Of a stretch of 64,000 bases of DNA, positions 13,780-27,000 are shown one piece after another. The stretch covers positions 24,934,865 through 24,998,864 of the forward strand of contig NC_083599.1 of assembly GCF_020882245.1 (NCBI RefSeq), in the 5' to 3' direction. This DNA comes from Rhopalosiphum padi. Lineage: Eukaryota; Arthropoda; Insecta; Hemiptera; Aphididae. The translations under genes were made by a program, and so were the position numbers. The notes beneath the pieces are model-generated. The model was not told the origin of the DNA. It was given only the letters and a program-made list of their open reading frames with translations, and did no database searches. Numbering within the stretch: position 1 is the first letter of the stretch; every line of letters starts with the position of its first letter.

Positions 13780-16700
13780 ATCTAACAAACATTATTCGAA
13801 TAGCCAAAAATATGAGTAACCAAATTACGGACACTGTTCTCGTGTTTCAGATTTTGCATGTATACAAGCTTTGAAAAATAATTATCATACATCTGTGTAC
13901 TTGTATGCAATATATTATTTTATATTTCAATCGTACTAATAATTGTCATAAACTCATAAATTAATAGATAATATTATGTATAATACTAAGTTGGCTTATA
14001 ATAAATTAACGGTGTCTGATATACTGTGATTGCTCCTCTATTACAATTAAAATACGCATTTATTTTATCTTTTTAGTTTACACATTTTTTTTACAATTTC
14101 CCATGGTAGGTATTGCCACTTTATTCAGCATTTTAATTTAAGTGCATTTATGCGCTGTTTTCCTGATTCAAACTATTATTATTGCATGTACCTACCTACG
14201 TAATATTATAAATAAACTTTTATTGATCCCGTAAATGCGGCTTTACAGTCGACATAAAAGCTGAAAGGATTATTTTTATTTTTATCTTTATATTCTTAAT
14301 TCTTGTTCCATGGCATTTTACTAAATTTACAAAACAAAACAAAAAATAAATTCAATTTTATAAGTATACCTGCGCAATAATATTATTTTATCTATACAAT
14401 TATACCTATTGGATTTGTAGCAAATAGGCACTATGTACGATACTATACTTATTGGCTGTATTATAGGCATTAATATTGTACTCCACCTATTATATTATTA
14501 GTTTGCAGTTAAATTTTATTTCATTGCACCATACCTAAAAGTCGGCTGAAGTATATGTATATATGTTTTAAAAGACGACGTCGTTGTTCCGTTATTGGAT
14601 ACCTACCCGTTTTGAGGCTTACGTTTTCTATTTTTTTACTCTGCGAAACTATATGTTGAGTAAACAAGTGTGTTTGTGCCTTGTTGGCGAACATCAAGCT
14701 CTAATATACCCTGCAGGGACTACGGGTAATAAGCGGCGGATCTGATCTAATCAGAGTCCGCACGGTCTGCCGAAAAACAAACATAGTTCTCGTAATTCCA
14801 GTCACGTACGAATGGGAAGGCTGGCGTGCGAGTATTAAGCTATTTATCGTTTTCCACGACGACTTATAGTTAAGTTTTGCGTCGTTTGCGCATGATAATG
14901 TATACGAATTCTCCATTGTGATCGTTCGAATGAAATATTACAACTGTTTGAACTGAATAAGTTGTTCAGTTCGAGGCTAATATAAACGGCTGTTTTTGAA
15001 ATCGACAATAATTTTCTTTTTGAATTCAATTTCAATGCTATCGCTTAACAGCGTGTAATTGAATTGTTGCGTTATGATTAGCGTTTATATTTAGATACAC
15101 GTATTGAAGCTTATATTGATTGCTAGTATACCTGTGTATGGTTAAATTGTAGTTTGATTATTAATTTGTCAAAATGAACCATAAAACTCGTAAAATTTAC
15201 TTAACAAAAGAACTGTAACGTTAATATATTATGAGAAAAAAATCTATGATCACTGATAAACGAAGATATCATATTATATAAATATATAATATTTATATTT
15301 TATAATATTTATCGTATTAATACGTACATCATATTATGGTACCGGTCGGTCACGATAATATTATATTATCATGTGGGCTAATAACCTGTGTTGTTAAGGC
15401 CTTAATTTAATAATAATAATAACAAGTTTATGTATTATCATATTAAAAAAGAAAATAATTTGTAAACCATTATTCTCTAAATGTGTAAGAAATAATCGTT
15501 TTAAATTGTCAAGCGTATGTGTGTAAACCACATGTATTATTACCTTATATATTTATGTGCTTGGTGCGCAGGGCTTCAACGCTTATTTGGTGATATTCGT
15601 TATGCTTATGTATAATTGCTTCTATTTATAAAGATCTTACCATCTTCCTCGTAATTTTAAATGAAGAATATTGATAGTGATACATTTTGTTCGGACTCAT
15701 TCCTCAGTAAATGTAAATTTCTTTTTACATTCGACATCAATAAGATACCAATATTATATATTCAGCAATTTAAAAATGATTTTAAGATGACCTAATAAAA
15801 GTATAATAGGTATTAAGGTATGTTATAATTGTTTTTATGTATTAAATATACCTATTTAATATGTATTATTATACAAATAATTACCCACTTAAATGTTTAT
15901 ATTTACTAAAAAAAATCTTAAAAATTAAATTGTTTAATTTTTCTAAAAATAATGCATAGTCATGCCATTGTTACTGTTAAATTAATATTTTCAAGTATAT
16001 TCTATATTGAAAATATTAATTTAAAAAAAAAATCGATTTATTTTTTATTTAAATATTCTGATATAGGTATCAAAATACATAAAGATGACATATCAGAATA
16101 TTATCTTTATTTTAAATATTAATAAGTCTATATTATATAAGGTACTATAAGGTACTTGAGACTGCAAATTCCATTAAAATCTTAATTATAATTAGGTGTA
16201 GTACTGTAGTTTATAATACATTTTGGTATATATTGTATACATATACATTATTATTTATAATTTTAAATGTTCATAATAGGTAAATAATAATATGTATATT
16301 GTAGGTACACATGGTTGACTTTATAATCCATGTCATGTATACCTGCTAACATTTATAGGAAATTCTTCAATTCCACTAAATCCGTAGAGTGTAGACTTAC
16401 GCAATTAAACTATTAGTACTATAACGTATAAGATATTGTTTTATGCCATTATATGACAAAGAATATAGTTAAGCATTTCAAAATAAAATTATTTAGATGT
16501 TAGTGGCAAACTTATCCAAATGAGTTAAATAAACGTAAACATTTTAATTAAGCTAGTGTTGGTACTCAGATACTAATAAAAACGTTAATATCAATTTAAA
16601 AAAACTAAGAATTTAGCCCCACTTTTACTGTAGTATGTAAGAAATCACATACGTATTATAATAGTACTTATGATATAAATATATTAAAGATACTAATGAT

Positions 16701-18329
16701 GTAATAATAAAAATATTAATATAAAACCAATATTATTTGAATACCGTTATTGGAATCTATAGAGAGGCGAAAATTGTACAGACTTACTATATGATTAGCC
16801 ACTATTTTAGATTAGCCTTTGCACAGTATAGTATCTTCATTTAAAATTCGAAAACTGTAATTAATAAAACATTCTAAAACTTGCGTTTTAATAAAATTGT
16901 TTCACCTATAGTTATTAGAAAATAATTGAATGATTGAAAAAAGTCACATGAATAATTTTTCTCTGTTATTAAATAAAATATAACTTACACGATTTGTAGG
17001 TAAAATTCATATGTTATATTCTTATATTCTATTGATGGTTTAGGCTTAGGAATTTTTAACATTTGAATATTTGGTTTTTTTTCAATAAACAGTAGTCAAA
17101 TAAAAATTTGAAGTAGAAGGACTCCATTAATCCAAAATTACATTTTACACATTTTTGCATATTATTTTAAAGTTTTACTTTTTATAGAGTATAGGTGTTA
17201 ACGCATTATCTATAATTTATTGTTTATACATTAACTATTTTGTAAAAGCAAAAAACCATTCATAAAAGCGTAATTTAAAAATTAAAAATGCTTACAATTT
17301 ATAATTATTACCATATTACCTATATGTAAATATTGAGTGCTTTTCGCAAAATTTTTATTTAAGGATCGGATTTTTGGATAACATTAATATAAAAGTGATA
17401 TAGCTTTACAAAAAAATAATAAAAATAACAATACAAATAAATATAAATTAAAAATTGTAATAATTCAACAATATTTGTTTAAGAACATGGGTATTTTTTG
17501 TAAAACATTTGCTCATTTTTTGGTATGTATCTGTGTGTTTTATAGAGCATATAAGTCCCTAAGCCTAATGTTCACATATGATATAACTTTATTTAAGTTA
17601 GTACAATATAGTAAAAATATTAAGTAAGATTTACTATTATAATATTAATTTATGATATTTATAATAGTATTTAACTACCTATCTCAAAATTGTTTTAGAA
17701 GTAGGAATAATATAATATGTACAATGTACATTATTATAATATTTTATACCTTTAAACATACATATATATTATTGAATCAGAATAAGAATAATAATACATA
17801 TTCACACAACCACGTGTATAAAAAAACATAATATCATATTTAAAAGGTAGTTCTTATAGTTTTATATATAAATTACACGTTACTTATTTCTATTATTATT
17901 TGATATCTGATCCCTTTAATCTAAAAACTTGTGGTAGGATCAGGGAAAATATTAGCATATTTTTCATTTGTGTATGTAATATTGTAAGTACTTACTGTGA
18001 TATACATAAATACATTTAATAATGATTAATGGTTATAGTACCTACTAAGAGAATTTTCAAAAAACATTAAAAAAACGTTTAATTTTTATAAAAATATTAA
18101 TCAATTACGTTCCGTTTCTGTTTAATCGATTACATTAAGTTTAAATTTAAAGTAACTCTTACTGACACAATATTATTTTTCCAATTATGTAATAAAACCC
18201 ATAACTATTTTACGATCTTTGAGGACCCTATAAGAAATGTCAGCATCATAAGTCTATAACAGGTTATTTATAAATGAAGGCGTGATACTATAATATTCGC
18301 TTGATGTATATAAAACAATTCAATATAAA
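13780..18329. other. AT-rich intergenic DNA with one GC island at 14560-15060
   Basis: No gene is recognised. Between about 14560 and 15060 the composition is less AT-rich, with CG dinucleotides (around 14700-14830). Two short overlapping minus-strand ORFs there have no recognisable motif. The island is 1.3-1.8 kb upstream of the homeobox start, so an upstream enhancer or unrecognised 5' exon is possible. The rest is low-complexity AT sequence with scattered poly-A and poly-T tracts. Confidence 0.4.
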
Positions 18330-18540
18330 AACGATTCGTGATCGGCAGAAAAAAAGAAGTCTCATTACGAAGCCGCCATTTTGAAATGATGATACGTAAC
18401 TTGGCACTGAGCTCAAGAAACAAAATAAAATCTAACGAAGCGTTACATAATTTGATTTTAACCTACGCCTCCCTTGCTTTGTGTAACCAGAGGGAAAAAC
18501 AATTTTCCCACCACACTATATATACGTAAAAGCTTACTAC
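18330..18540. promoter_or_regulatory. small GC-elevated island with a YY1-like site
   Basis: GCCGCCATTTTG at 18373-18384 is the reverse complement of CAAAATGGCGGC, a good YY1/Pho consensus. The surrounding 200 bases are less AT-rich than their flanks. A 63-codon ORF covers it without recognisable features. YY1 motifs are common just downstream of transcription starts, so this may mark a promoter, but no gene can be tied to it. Confidence 0.2.
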
Positions 18541-18837
18541 TCATATTTTCATTTACGCTACAGTTATTTTCAGTAGCGTGGTCGCGTAGATATCCAGAAT
18601 TTTTTTTTTGTGCAAGTTCAAATATTTCTATTCACCCTAAAAAAAAAAATAGTATCACTGTTATTCATATATTTTATTTCGAGTTGATTATATAATCCGA
18701 TAGTAGGGTAGCCGGAGGGCTGAATATTTGTGGTTATATATTATTATATGTTTGTATACATGTCTATATATTTATTAGATAAAAAATATATAAAACTCAA
18801 TTACAAGACTTAAAAAGGTGAAATAAAATTAGGTTAT

Positions 18838-21800
18838 CGTTCTACTGTACAGTATATATTATGTGTTGAGTGTATATCTCATCACTGAGTAAGTCACTGT
18901 AATATATCTATGTGTTAAATTTGAATTATAAGTCATCGCACACAAAAAACAGTTCTGAGCGAATATTGTAGTCTGTCAGCTTATATCGGCTACATAGCCT
19001 ATAATATTACCAAGTACCTATAATATTTCGTGATATGTTTTTTTATATAACTATATTAAATTATTTTATTTTACTGTTAGTATATCACTATTACGGTAGG
19101 ATGATTTAATTTTTGCCAAAAATAAGATTGTATTTTTTATACTATTAATATTTAATCTTTTAATAGTATAATATAATATATTTATACATTATTATACAAT
19201 TGCTATTAACTTTTGTGTATTAATGATTTATAGTTGGAAAAAGGTTCGATCTTCAACTTTAACTTTAATAGACAATTAAAACTACATAGATAGTTGATAC
19301 TTTTGGGAGGTTAAAATATAATTTTATTATAATAGCCATCTGACAGACGTTTCCATTCGGAATCGTTTTTCACATCCAATTATTTATCATATATCGTTCT
19401 TAAATTTAGCACCTCTTCAATAATGAGGTACACTCGATTTCCTACTGTGTACAGCAGAAGGGTTACCTACATTTTTTATTGATTCTGAGCGAAGCGATGA
19501 ATGTATTGATTTTACAATAATGTGTTTTTTATGCATGTTTGAGGGTGGTTTTGGATAAAAAAAATTGAATCTAGTTTGTACTTTAGATAGGTCATAATTA
19601 AAAATTCCAGTATTTTTTTTTTAATCGGAATAAACAAAATTTAAATTAAGAAAAACATGAATTTTTACGCAAATCCAATTTCTGACAAATTTGATCTTGG
19701 TATTTTGGTGTAACATAAGAATGAAGGTAACCGTATAGATATTTGACATATTCATCAAATGTTTACATTAATATTTTCTATATATTACGATCAAATTTCT
19801 AAAATATTTCAACTGTTTTTGATATATTTATAAGCATGAGAAATTTTTAATTTATTTTCTAAAAATAACAATTAAAAATTATTCTCTAAGTAAAAATACT
19901 TAAAAATTTAACACAAATTTTTCAACTGAAAAATATCGATAATCTAGACAAAATATTTTTTTATAAGCGTTTAAAGTTTTGAATTTTGACAAAATTCGTT
20001 AACATCTTAAAAATGTACAAATTATTTTGTAGTTAGAAACTTATAAAAATATTTATTTTTATACCTAAGATTTATAATCGTTATAGAAGAGGCTTTTTAT
20101 GATCGTATGAAGTTAATATTTTTACGACAGCGGATATTACCCTGTATAAAACCTATTCTTTTCCAAACAATTTATGTTGTAATCCAAAAATGAATTATCG
20201 TAGATACTTAATTTTTTCACAACATTTTTATATTATAATTTTCTATACATAGTATCATTTATAATATTTTGATTCGTTTTTAGTTCTTTTTAGGCGTGAT
20301 AAATTTTCGTTTTTTTTAGATATTTATCTAAAAATGATAGTAAAAATATACATGTCCTATACATAAGTTGCTCTTATATCTGTGTAAACAAATTAAAAAA
20401 TACATAGCTACAATTTTGTATATGTATTTTAATTTTGATGTCAGAATTTTGACAAAATTTCTTATTTAAATTATAAATAACGATGTTAATTATCTTGTTA
20501 TAATAAAATTTATAATCATTATTCATCGGCTCATCGGCCATTACTCGTGTGTAAACTTACGTTTACGTTTAGTTCTTTAATATGAATTTTACTACACGCA
20601 ATGAACATTTTTAATTTATTTTAAGATATGATTTATTTATACTATGAACTTCATATTACTTTTACTATTTTACGGTATTATAAAGAAATGTTACCTATTA
20701 AATTTTGATTTATAAAAATTGATATAATATATTAATATGGTATAAATGTATTTTATTATAATTAATTATCACCATAATAATATAATAAAAGTAATATTTT
20801 TGGAAAAACAGCATCAATCTCGAATCTATCACAATGTTAAAAGTAAAATAAACGACAATAATAGCTATATAAAAAAAAAAAATCATAAGATACTTAATGA
20901 ATACTTAATGTTTTTCGTATGCAATGATATTTCACTGAATTCAAATTTAACACACACACACACATAACAATAACCCACTCGCCACTCTATTCCTAATATA
21001 GAACAGTGGTACCCAATTGATAATTACCTACCTTTTTTATTTTGATTTAGTATGATTGTGACATACATTTTTCATCTAATATTTTACTTGTGTATTAGTA
21101 TTTTCCAGAAATAATCAAATTCTCAAAATATTTTGGCTCTTTTGTGCTATTTATAAGCATTTGAAATTCACAACTTTTTTTATATAATACATATAAATAA
21201 CAAAAACCTTGTATTTTAAAGATTTCTAAATCAAGCATTACTATTTATCAACATTTATAAAACCAAAATTGAAAAAAAAAAATCGAAAATTTCAAACACT
21301 ATGAACATATTAAAATTAGTCTAAATATTTTTAAAAATTCATTATTTATAAGAAATGATAATTAAAATATGAGTTGATTATTTTAAGTTAATATTTTTTT
21401 AACTACAATATAAAAATAAATTTTTTGTGAGGAAAAATCATTTTTTTAAGTATAAATATTCGATGTCATCAACAAACAATCACTCATTGAATTTAAAAAA
21501 ATTGAACTTGCGATATTTTATGAATTGTTAAATTCGTATACAAAATAATTTATATTACCACATATTATCAGAAAAAATCCCCAAAGTTGAAGATTGATGC
21601 ATTTTTACCACTCAAAAAGTGATACAATAATAGATACACAACAAATATATATTATATATATTTACGCCACCTATTTATATAATATTTTATTAGAATGATA
21701 ACATTTGAAAACTAATGTATATCCAATAATGAAAAATAAAAATATTAAATGTTATGTTATATAACAATACATAATTTATGTGGTGAAAACGATCATATTA

Positions 21801-22110
21801 TAATCCTTTGCTGAAAATAATAACAAGTTTCTATGATTATTATTTTTTGAGTTCGCCTAAAAACAAAATCGATATTATCGAAAACTAGATTTGCGTAAAA
21901 ATTCACGTTTTTTCTTAAATTTGTTTGTTTTTCTCGATTATTTCAAATATGATTTAGGTAATTTAATTTTGACCTTTCCAAAGTACAAATTAGATCTAAT
22001 TCTATAACCAAAAACCAAACCATTTTTCGACTATTTATGGGCAAAAAACACATATCATTAATGTACACACATATACATTGCTTCGAAGTTAAAAACTTCT
22101 AGTTACGGAT
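18838..22110. repeat. dispersed aphid-type repeat, decayed pieces in opposite orientations
   Basis: The block 19480-19720 (gattctgagcgaagcgatg..., ending near caaatccaatttctgac) reappears in reverse at about 21850-22100 (agatttgcgtaaaaattcac ... tacattgcttcgaag). A degenerate copy of a second motif, tgtgttaaatttgaa, lies at 18910 on plus and in reverse near 20940. I recall such sequences as high-copy repeats in pea aphid. No coding is recognised; a 73-codon ORF at 20746-20967 ends in a CA microsatellite and is not credible. Confidence 0.45.
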
Positions 22111-22766
22111 CGGTTTAATCTTTAGGTAATATTAAAATAATTTAAAAATACATATTAAATAAATAATATTAAATTAATATTTCAATATAGGTAGGTACAT
22201 TACCAGGCATAGGTATAGTTGATTGAGGTAGTTTGGTGATATCAACCACCATCTGGATTAAATCCGCTCCAAAAATCGAACTAGTATTCGAGCTTCCATT
22301 ATTACCTACTCAATGATGTTATTATACATTCCAAACTAACTATAGGTACCTACTGCAGATATTAGGTGCTTTCTTGATTTTTAATCAAGTAAGCATGGTA
22401 ATTGAAATGAAAAAAGTCTAAATTTTTAAAACTTAAAGAATTTTTGTTAAATAGGAAAATGATACAAATGTAACTTAGTTGTAATGAGTAGGTAGATAAT
22501 TAACCTAGCTTTAACATAAAATATTAATGAGAGAGTTCCGATATCACACCCAAGCGGTATAACGATATGAAGCCACAAAAATTTCGGTGTGAACAGTCAC
22601 AAAATTTCTATTTTTTTTTTTAACTTTTCTCCAAAACTATTATAGCTAAAAAATTGGTTGATAGTTTATTAAAAAGGGATTATCAAGTAGATACAAAATG
22701 TGAGTATAAAAAATCTTCAAAAAAAATTATTTAATTTTTCACAGTTAAAATAATAGTTATTTTTTG

Positions 22767-23070
22767 CTAGATTTTCATTTACCGAAACTGGAGAACGGAT
22801 TTTGTTATTTGGGGTCTTGTTAGATTCACATTGGCTAGGAGAAGTGCAGTGAAGATATTCAGAACTTTATCTTCAATCGTTAATTCACTACAAAGCTATA
22901 AAAATAAAAACATAAAAAACGCATAATATAATGTGTTTTAATTTTTTTTTGAAGCTCTATAGTGAATTAACTATAACAAATTTTCACTGAACTTCTCCAA
23001 GCCAATGTGAATCTAACAAAATCTGCTCTCCGGTTTCAGAGATTTATCTCACTAGATGAAAATGAAAATA
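22767..23070. repeat. imperfect foldback (inverted repeat, about 150-bp arms)
   Basis: The arms pair with interruptions. The left arm (22767-22905) contains ggattttgtt, ttagattcacattggct and aggagaagtgcagtgaa. The reverse complement of the right arm (22930-23060) contains gattttgttagattcac, attggcttggagaagt and tcagtgaa. The centre is A-rich. It looks like an old non-autonomous foldback element. I could not define target duplications. Confidence 0.55.
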
Positions 23071-23977
23071 AAATACATTATACATACATATTGCATAAAA
23101 TTAATAAATTTCTAAAAATTGAAAATCAAGAAAGTTTACATGCCGAATTCTGACTTGGCAAGCTTTTTTTCTTTGGTAATTGAAACGGAATTGTGATAAG
23201 TATAATATTTCTTTTTGATCAATACACAATGTTAATAATAATTTTAAAGTATATATAAAAACAATATTGTAAATAGCTTTAGATAGGTTATAGGTACCTA
23301 ATATAGTATTTATATATTTAAAGATAAAATTGTTTTGTTAAAAACGACACTATGTAGATTGAATATTTTTAAAGTTATCACATTTTAACACATACCTAAT
23401 CAAACGCCACGCTGTTATATTTGTGTATAATTTATTTTGAATATAACCATAGGCGGATATTGGGGGGGACTTGGGGGGGCTTAAGCCCCCCCATAACGTA
23501 ATCAATCCCCTTGAAAGGTTCTAGTATCAGTAATATCTCTACTTCAATTACAACATACAATATTGATACAATTTTAGAAAATAATAAAAATTTAAAAAAA
23601 AAAATATTATTTTGTAAGAATTTATTTTCAAACTGTCCCCATTACCACTGAATGCTGATAAAACTGTTATGTCCTGTATATATATATTATCTATGAATGC
23701 CGCCCGCAAACCATGTTATCTGTGTATGAACGTTAATATAATGGCTATATTTAGAATTTAGCCATGGTTAATATGTTATCCTAATCAATATCACTGTGGC
23801 GATACGGCCTACCTCGTCCGTTATTCCCACATCACTTATTATTAAATCGATATTATTACGTTCTGACTACACTCCGACTTCAAAATAATTTATTTATATT
23901 TTGTAATTGTACATGTTAATCATTTTTATTTTATATGATTTATGCGTGTTGCTTCACACAACACGAATTAATTTATA

Positions 23978-24073
23978 ATGGCCAAAGTGTTTGACATTTT
24001 TAATATCAAAAAACAGAAATTAATTGTTACTAATTCCTCATCAACGACAACACAAGAATCTGAAAGTATCTGA
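23978..24073 (+). pseudogene. hAT transposase, N-terminal remnant
   Basis: A start codon at 23978 opens MAKVFDIFNIKKQK, a typical start for ZMYM1-like hAT proteins, and reaches a stop after 31 codons in a Ser/Thr/Gln-rich stretch. The sequence tctgaaagta is repeated at the junction (24059-24078), which may mark where the internal deletion was sealed. The C-terminal piece downstream is in another frame. Confidence 0.5.
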
Positions 24074-24096
24074 AAGTAAGTGTATCTAAAGATGTA

Positions 24097-24438
24097 TTGA
24101 AGTCAGAAATGGCAGTGGTAAAGAATTGTATTATGCAATTTACTGAAAAAGAATGTATAACTTTAAATGATATAAAAAGAGTTTTAACAAAAAATGTTTT
24201 TCCTAATTTTTATAAATTATTTCAAGTTGCTATGACAATACCAATAAGTTCCTCAACTTGTGAGAGGAGCTTTTCGGCAATGCGCCGAATTAAAACTTGG
24301 CTTCGAACTTCTATGTTGCAAGAACGGTTCAACAACACATCAATATTGTATATTGAAAAAAACATAACTAAATGTATTAATACCGATACTGTTATTGATA
24401 TATTTGCAAAAAAAAATAGATTAATAACATTAAAATAA
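24097..24438 (+). pseudogene. hAT transposase, C-terminal dimerisation domain
   Basis: These 113 codons carry the hallmark of the hAT C-terminal dimerisation region: PISSSTCERSFSAMRRIKTW, then a MLQERFNN stretch and a tail ending in FAKKNRL. In intact elements this region is needed for transposase multimerisation. The catalytic DDE core, zinc-finger (TTF/BED-like) and middle parts are absent, so it cannot be active. The frame itself is open, suggesting the internal deletion or its amplification is not very old. Confidence 0.85.
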
Positions 24439-25084
24439 AAACAAATTTAAATAGCTTTAAATATTTATTTTTTTATGTTCATATAACCTATACATATTTG
24501 GCGCCTCAGCTAGAATAAAGTAAGAGAGCCACTAACTTGCAGGTTGATGTGTCTAATAATATGTTAACGCTAATGGATATAGTAAAAAATTTTAAGCCCC
24601 CCCCCATGGATGTGACTAGATATCCGCCTATGAATATAACAATAGATATAATGAATAAATTAATATAAAAAAATATTGTTACCCATAGTAAAGTCTTCAT
24701 CTGCTGAAGGATAACTTATTTCTAAATAAATCGAAAAATAAAACAAGTAGGTACTAACAATGAGAAAAATAACTAATTCCAATTACTCACTAAGATGATT
24801 AATATGTTATAAATAGGTATGTAATGGGCACTCGTATAATTAATTTAAGAAAATATCCACTATAACTATATTATATATTTAAATAAGGTAAATACTAATA
24901 TTCACCAGCATAGTTGGGTGCTTGATTAGGATTGCTTTATGCTTATCGACTTTATATTGGTTAAAAATGTTTTTTTTCCCGGCCGCGACATGTGAATATT
25001 ATAATACAATTGTAGATATATTATGTATTCAATGATTTTTTTTTTTACGTTGGATATATTAACTGATAATACAACATATGATGT

Positions 25085-25260
25085 TTCCAAACAAAATTTA
25101 ATCTCGTTAGGAGTTGTGTGCGAACAGACTGAGTGATAGTTTTATTGTGCGTGGCGAGAATGTGAGGAGCCAAGCTGCTGTTACCAATCACCGTAATCTA
25201 ATCACGTGCGAATACAAAAGTCACATATGGGAAATTGTTGTTTGGCAAACCTTATACTGT
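25085..25260. other. GC-elevated patch, unassigned
   Basis: About 170 bases with more G+C than their flanks. They include a CCAAT (25175-25181 area) and a CACGTG E-box (about 25203-25208). There is no ORF or transposon signature. It may be a regulatory element or the remnant of an older insertion. Confidence 0.15.
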
Positions 25261-25491
25261 TAGTGTTAGATAAAATGATACAATTTGTGCGTGTATATGT
25301 ATATATATATATGTTTTTTATTATTTCTTGTTAACATTATATGTTGTATCTACCTACCTAGATCTGTATTTATTTCAATCAGATTTTGGTATTTGAAGAT
25401 TTGTTGGCATTATTTTATTTTACTATTTTTACACAATACTTTAAAACTACGAGTGATCCATATGTTGAAGAATAAATTATTTACATGGAAG

Positions 25492-25650
25492 CAGTGGCGT
25501 AGCCAGGATTTTTTTTCTGGGAGGGCTGATTAATTTTTGTAGCGATTTTCATAGACCATTGAAAATTAAAATAATTTTTACATTTTCTTGTTATTTTTTT
25601 TTTGGTGGGCGGGCTGCATCCCCTTAGCCCTCCCCCTGGCTACGGCACTG
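25492..25650. mobile_element. hAT-type MITE, 159 bp
   Basis: It begins CAGTGGCGTAGCCAGG and ends CCTGGCTACGGCACTG, terminal inverted repeats of a type widespread in arthropod hAT MITEs. The flanks are CATGGAAG (25484-25491) and CGTGGAAG (25651-25658), an 8-bp target duplication with one mismatch. The interior is AT-rich and non-coding. Confidence 0.88.
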
Positions 25651-25972
25651 CGTGGAAGACAATCGAATTTTAATTTAATTTTAATAATTTAAAAATACCT
25701 ATTTAATTCATGTCTATACATCATAAATATTATTTAGAAAAAGATATTGATAAAATAGCATTTTTATCTTAGACCAAAGTCGTAGTAAAAGAACTCATAC
25801 TAAAAATTGTAAAAAAATCTATATTTTTCAAAAAAATTTAACAATTTCAGTATATTAAATAATTTTGGTTTATTATATAATTAATATAATATACTGTCTA
25901 TAATTATATTAGGCAAAGCCACTTATTTTACCATCAATAAATAAGGATTGTATTATATTAATATTTTAAAAA

Positions 25973-27000
25973 AGGCGGTCAAGTGGGTATCGCTCTGCTA
26001 TATAGATAGTAGAGGTGGAGAATAGGTCACTATATTATAATGGATGTGTTAAATTTGAATGCAATGACATGTATCGTTGACCGTTGTATACGAAAAACGA
26101 TTCTGAACGGAGATGATTTGTAAGTTTAGGATATATTATATTATTACCTAGGTACTTATATTTTAATTCTAATACATTTTTTTTTTTATACAAGTGATTT
26201 ATTTTTCTTAACTATACTGATTAAAGTTTTAAATTTCTATGACTTATACTTTATGAATAATAACAAATATTTTAAATCATTACTTATTATGGAGAATCTT
26301 ATATTAGATTTTTTAACATTAGGTGTAAATCACAAACATTTTATGAATTTTCAACTTTAAAATTTCTTGCAAATTTTCGCAATTTTGGCATATTTCGTAA
26401 ACATTTGAACTTTAAATGTTATTATAAACAAAAATTGTGAGTGTGACTTACAATTTTTAATTTTTTTTTCTACGATAAGTATAACTTATAATAAACCTTC
26501 TATTAAATTTTAAATTTTTGTTCATACAAAAATATTTTTGTGATATTACTCTTAAATATGATAAAAGCATATTATCAGCAAGAATATTTATAAATTTAAA
26601 CACTATATAATTTTATTTTCTATATGAATACATTTTATTTTGCTAAATATTGCAGTATATATTGGGTTATTTTTTCATTCTATAATGCAAGTTTCAAAAA
26701 CTTTATTTTTTTTATTATGATGTAAGAACTTGTGTATTATAGTATTTTATAAGCAAAGGTAAGATGTTAAAAGCAATGGTGTTTAACTTAAATTATTTTA
26801 TTTTTATAAAGATGTTTAAAATGTTGACGAAATCATGAACATTTGCAAATTATTTTGTAGTTTAAATTTATAAAATGTTCAATTTTTATTCGAAGACTTG
26901 AAAATGTAAAACATGATTTCTCATAAATAGCCATTACAAAAACCTAAATATTAATACGTGTTCAATTATTTTTTATAGATATTTGAAGTAATAGTATACA
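25973..27000 (+). repeat. dispersed repeat, plus-strand copy
   Basis: It starts near ggcggtcaagtgggtatcgc and contains tgtgttaaatttgaatgca and tatacgaaaaacgattctga. It then continues with ttgcaaattttcgcaatttt near 26370 and atttgcaaattattttgtag near 26850. The same string of motifs, in reverse order and orientation, is found at 42760-43345, and part of it at 44885-46380. It is non-coding and of unknown class. Confidence 0.6.

Larger units (their letters stand above)
23448..24632 (+). mobile_element. internally deleted hAT transposon with 8-bp target duplication
   Basis: The element begins CATAGGCGGATAT and ends with the reverse complement ATATCCGCCTATG. A second match inside both ends is a G-run followed by cttaa. 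It is flanked by a perfect 8-bp direct repeat, AATATAAC (23440-23447 and 24633-24640), the duplication length of hAT transposons. Inside are a short N-terminal and a C-terminal piece of a ZMYM1/hAT-like transposase with most of the gene missing. At 1185 bp it is non-autonomous. Confidence 0.9.

Noticed and set aside
18338..18695. Two overlapping plus-strand ORFs in the 18.4 kb island
   Set aside because: Different frames over the same bases, no motif; the island is better explained as regulatory.
21003..21030. CAGTGGTACCCAATTG as a hAT terminal repeat
   Set aside because: No partner end with CAATTGGGTACCACTG-like sequence or target duplication was found within reach.
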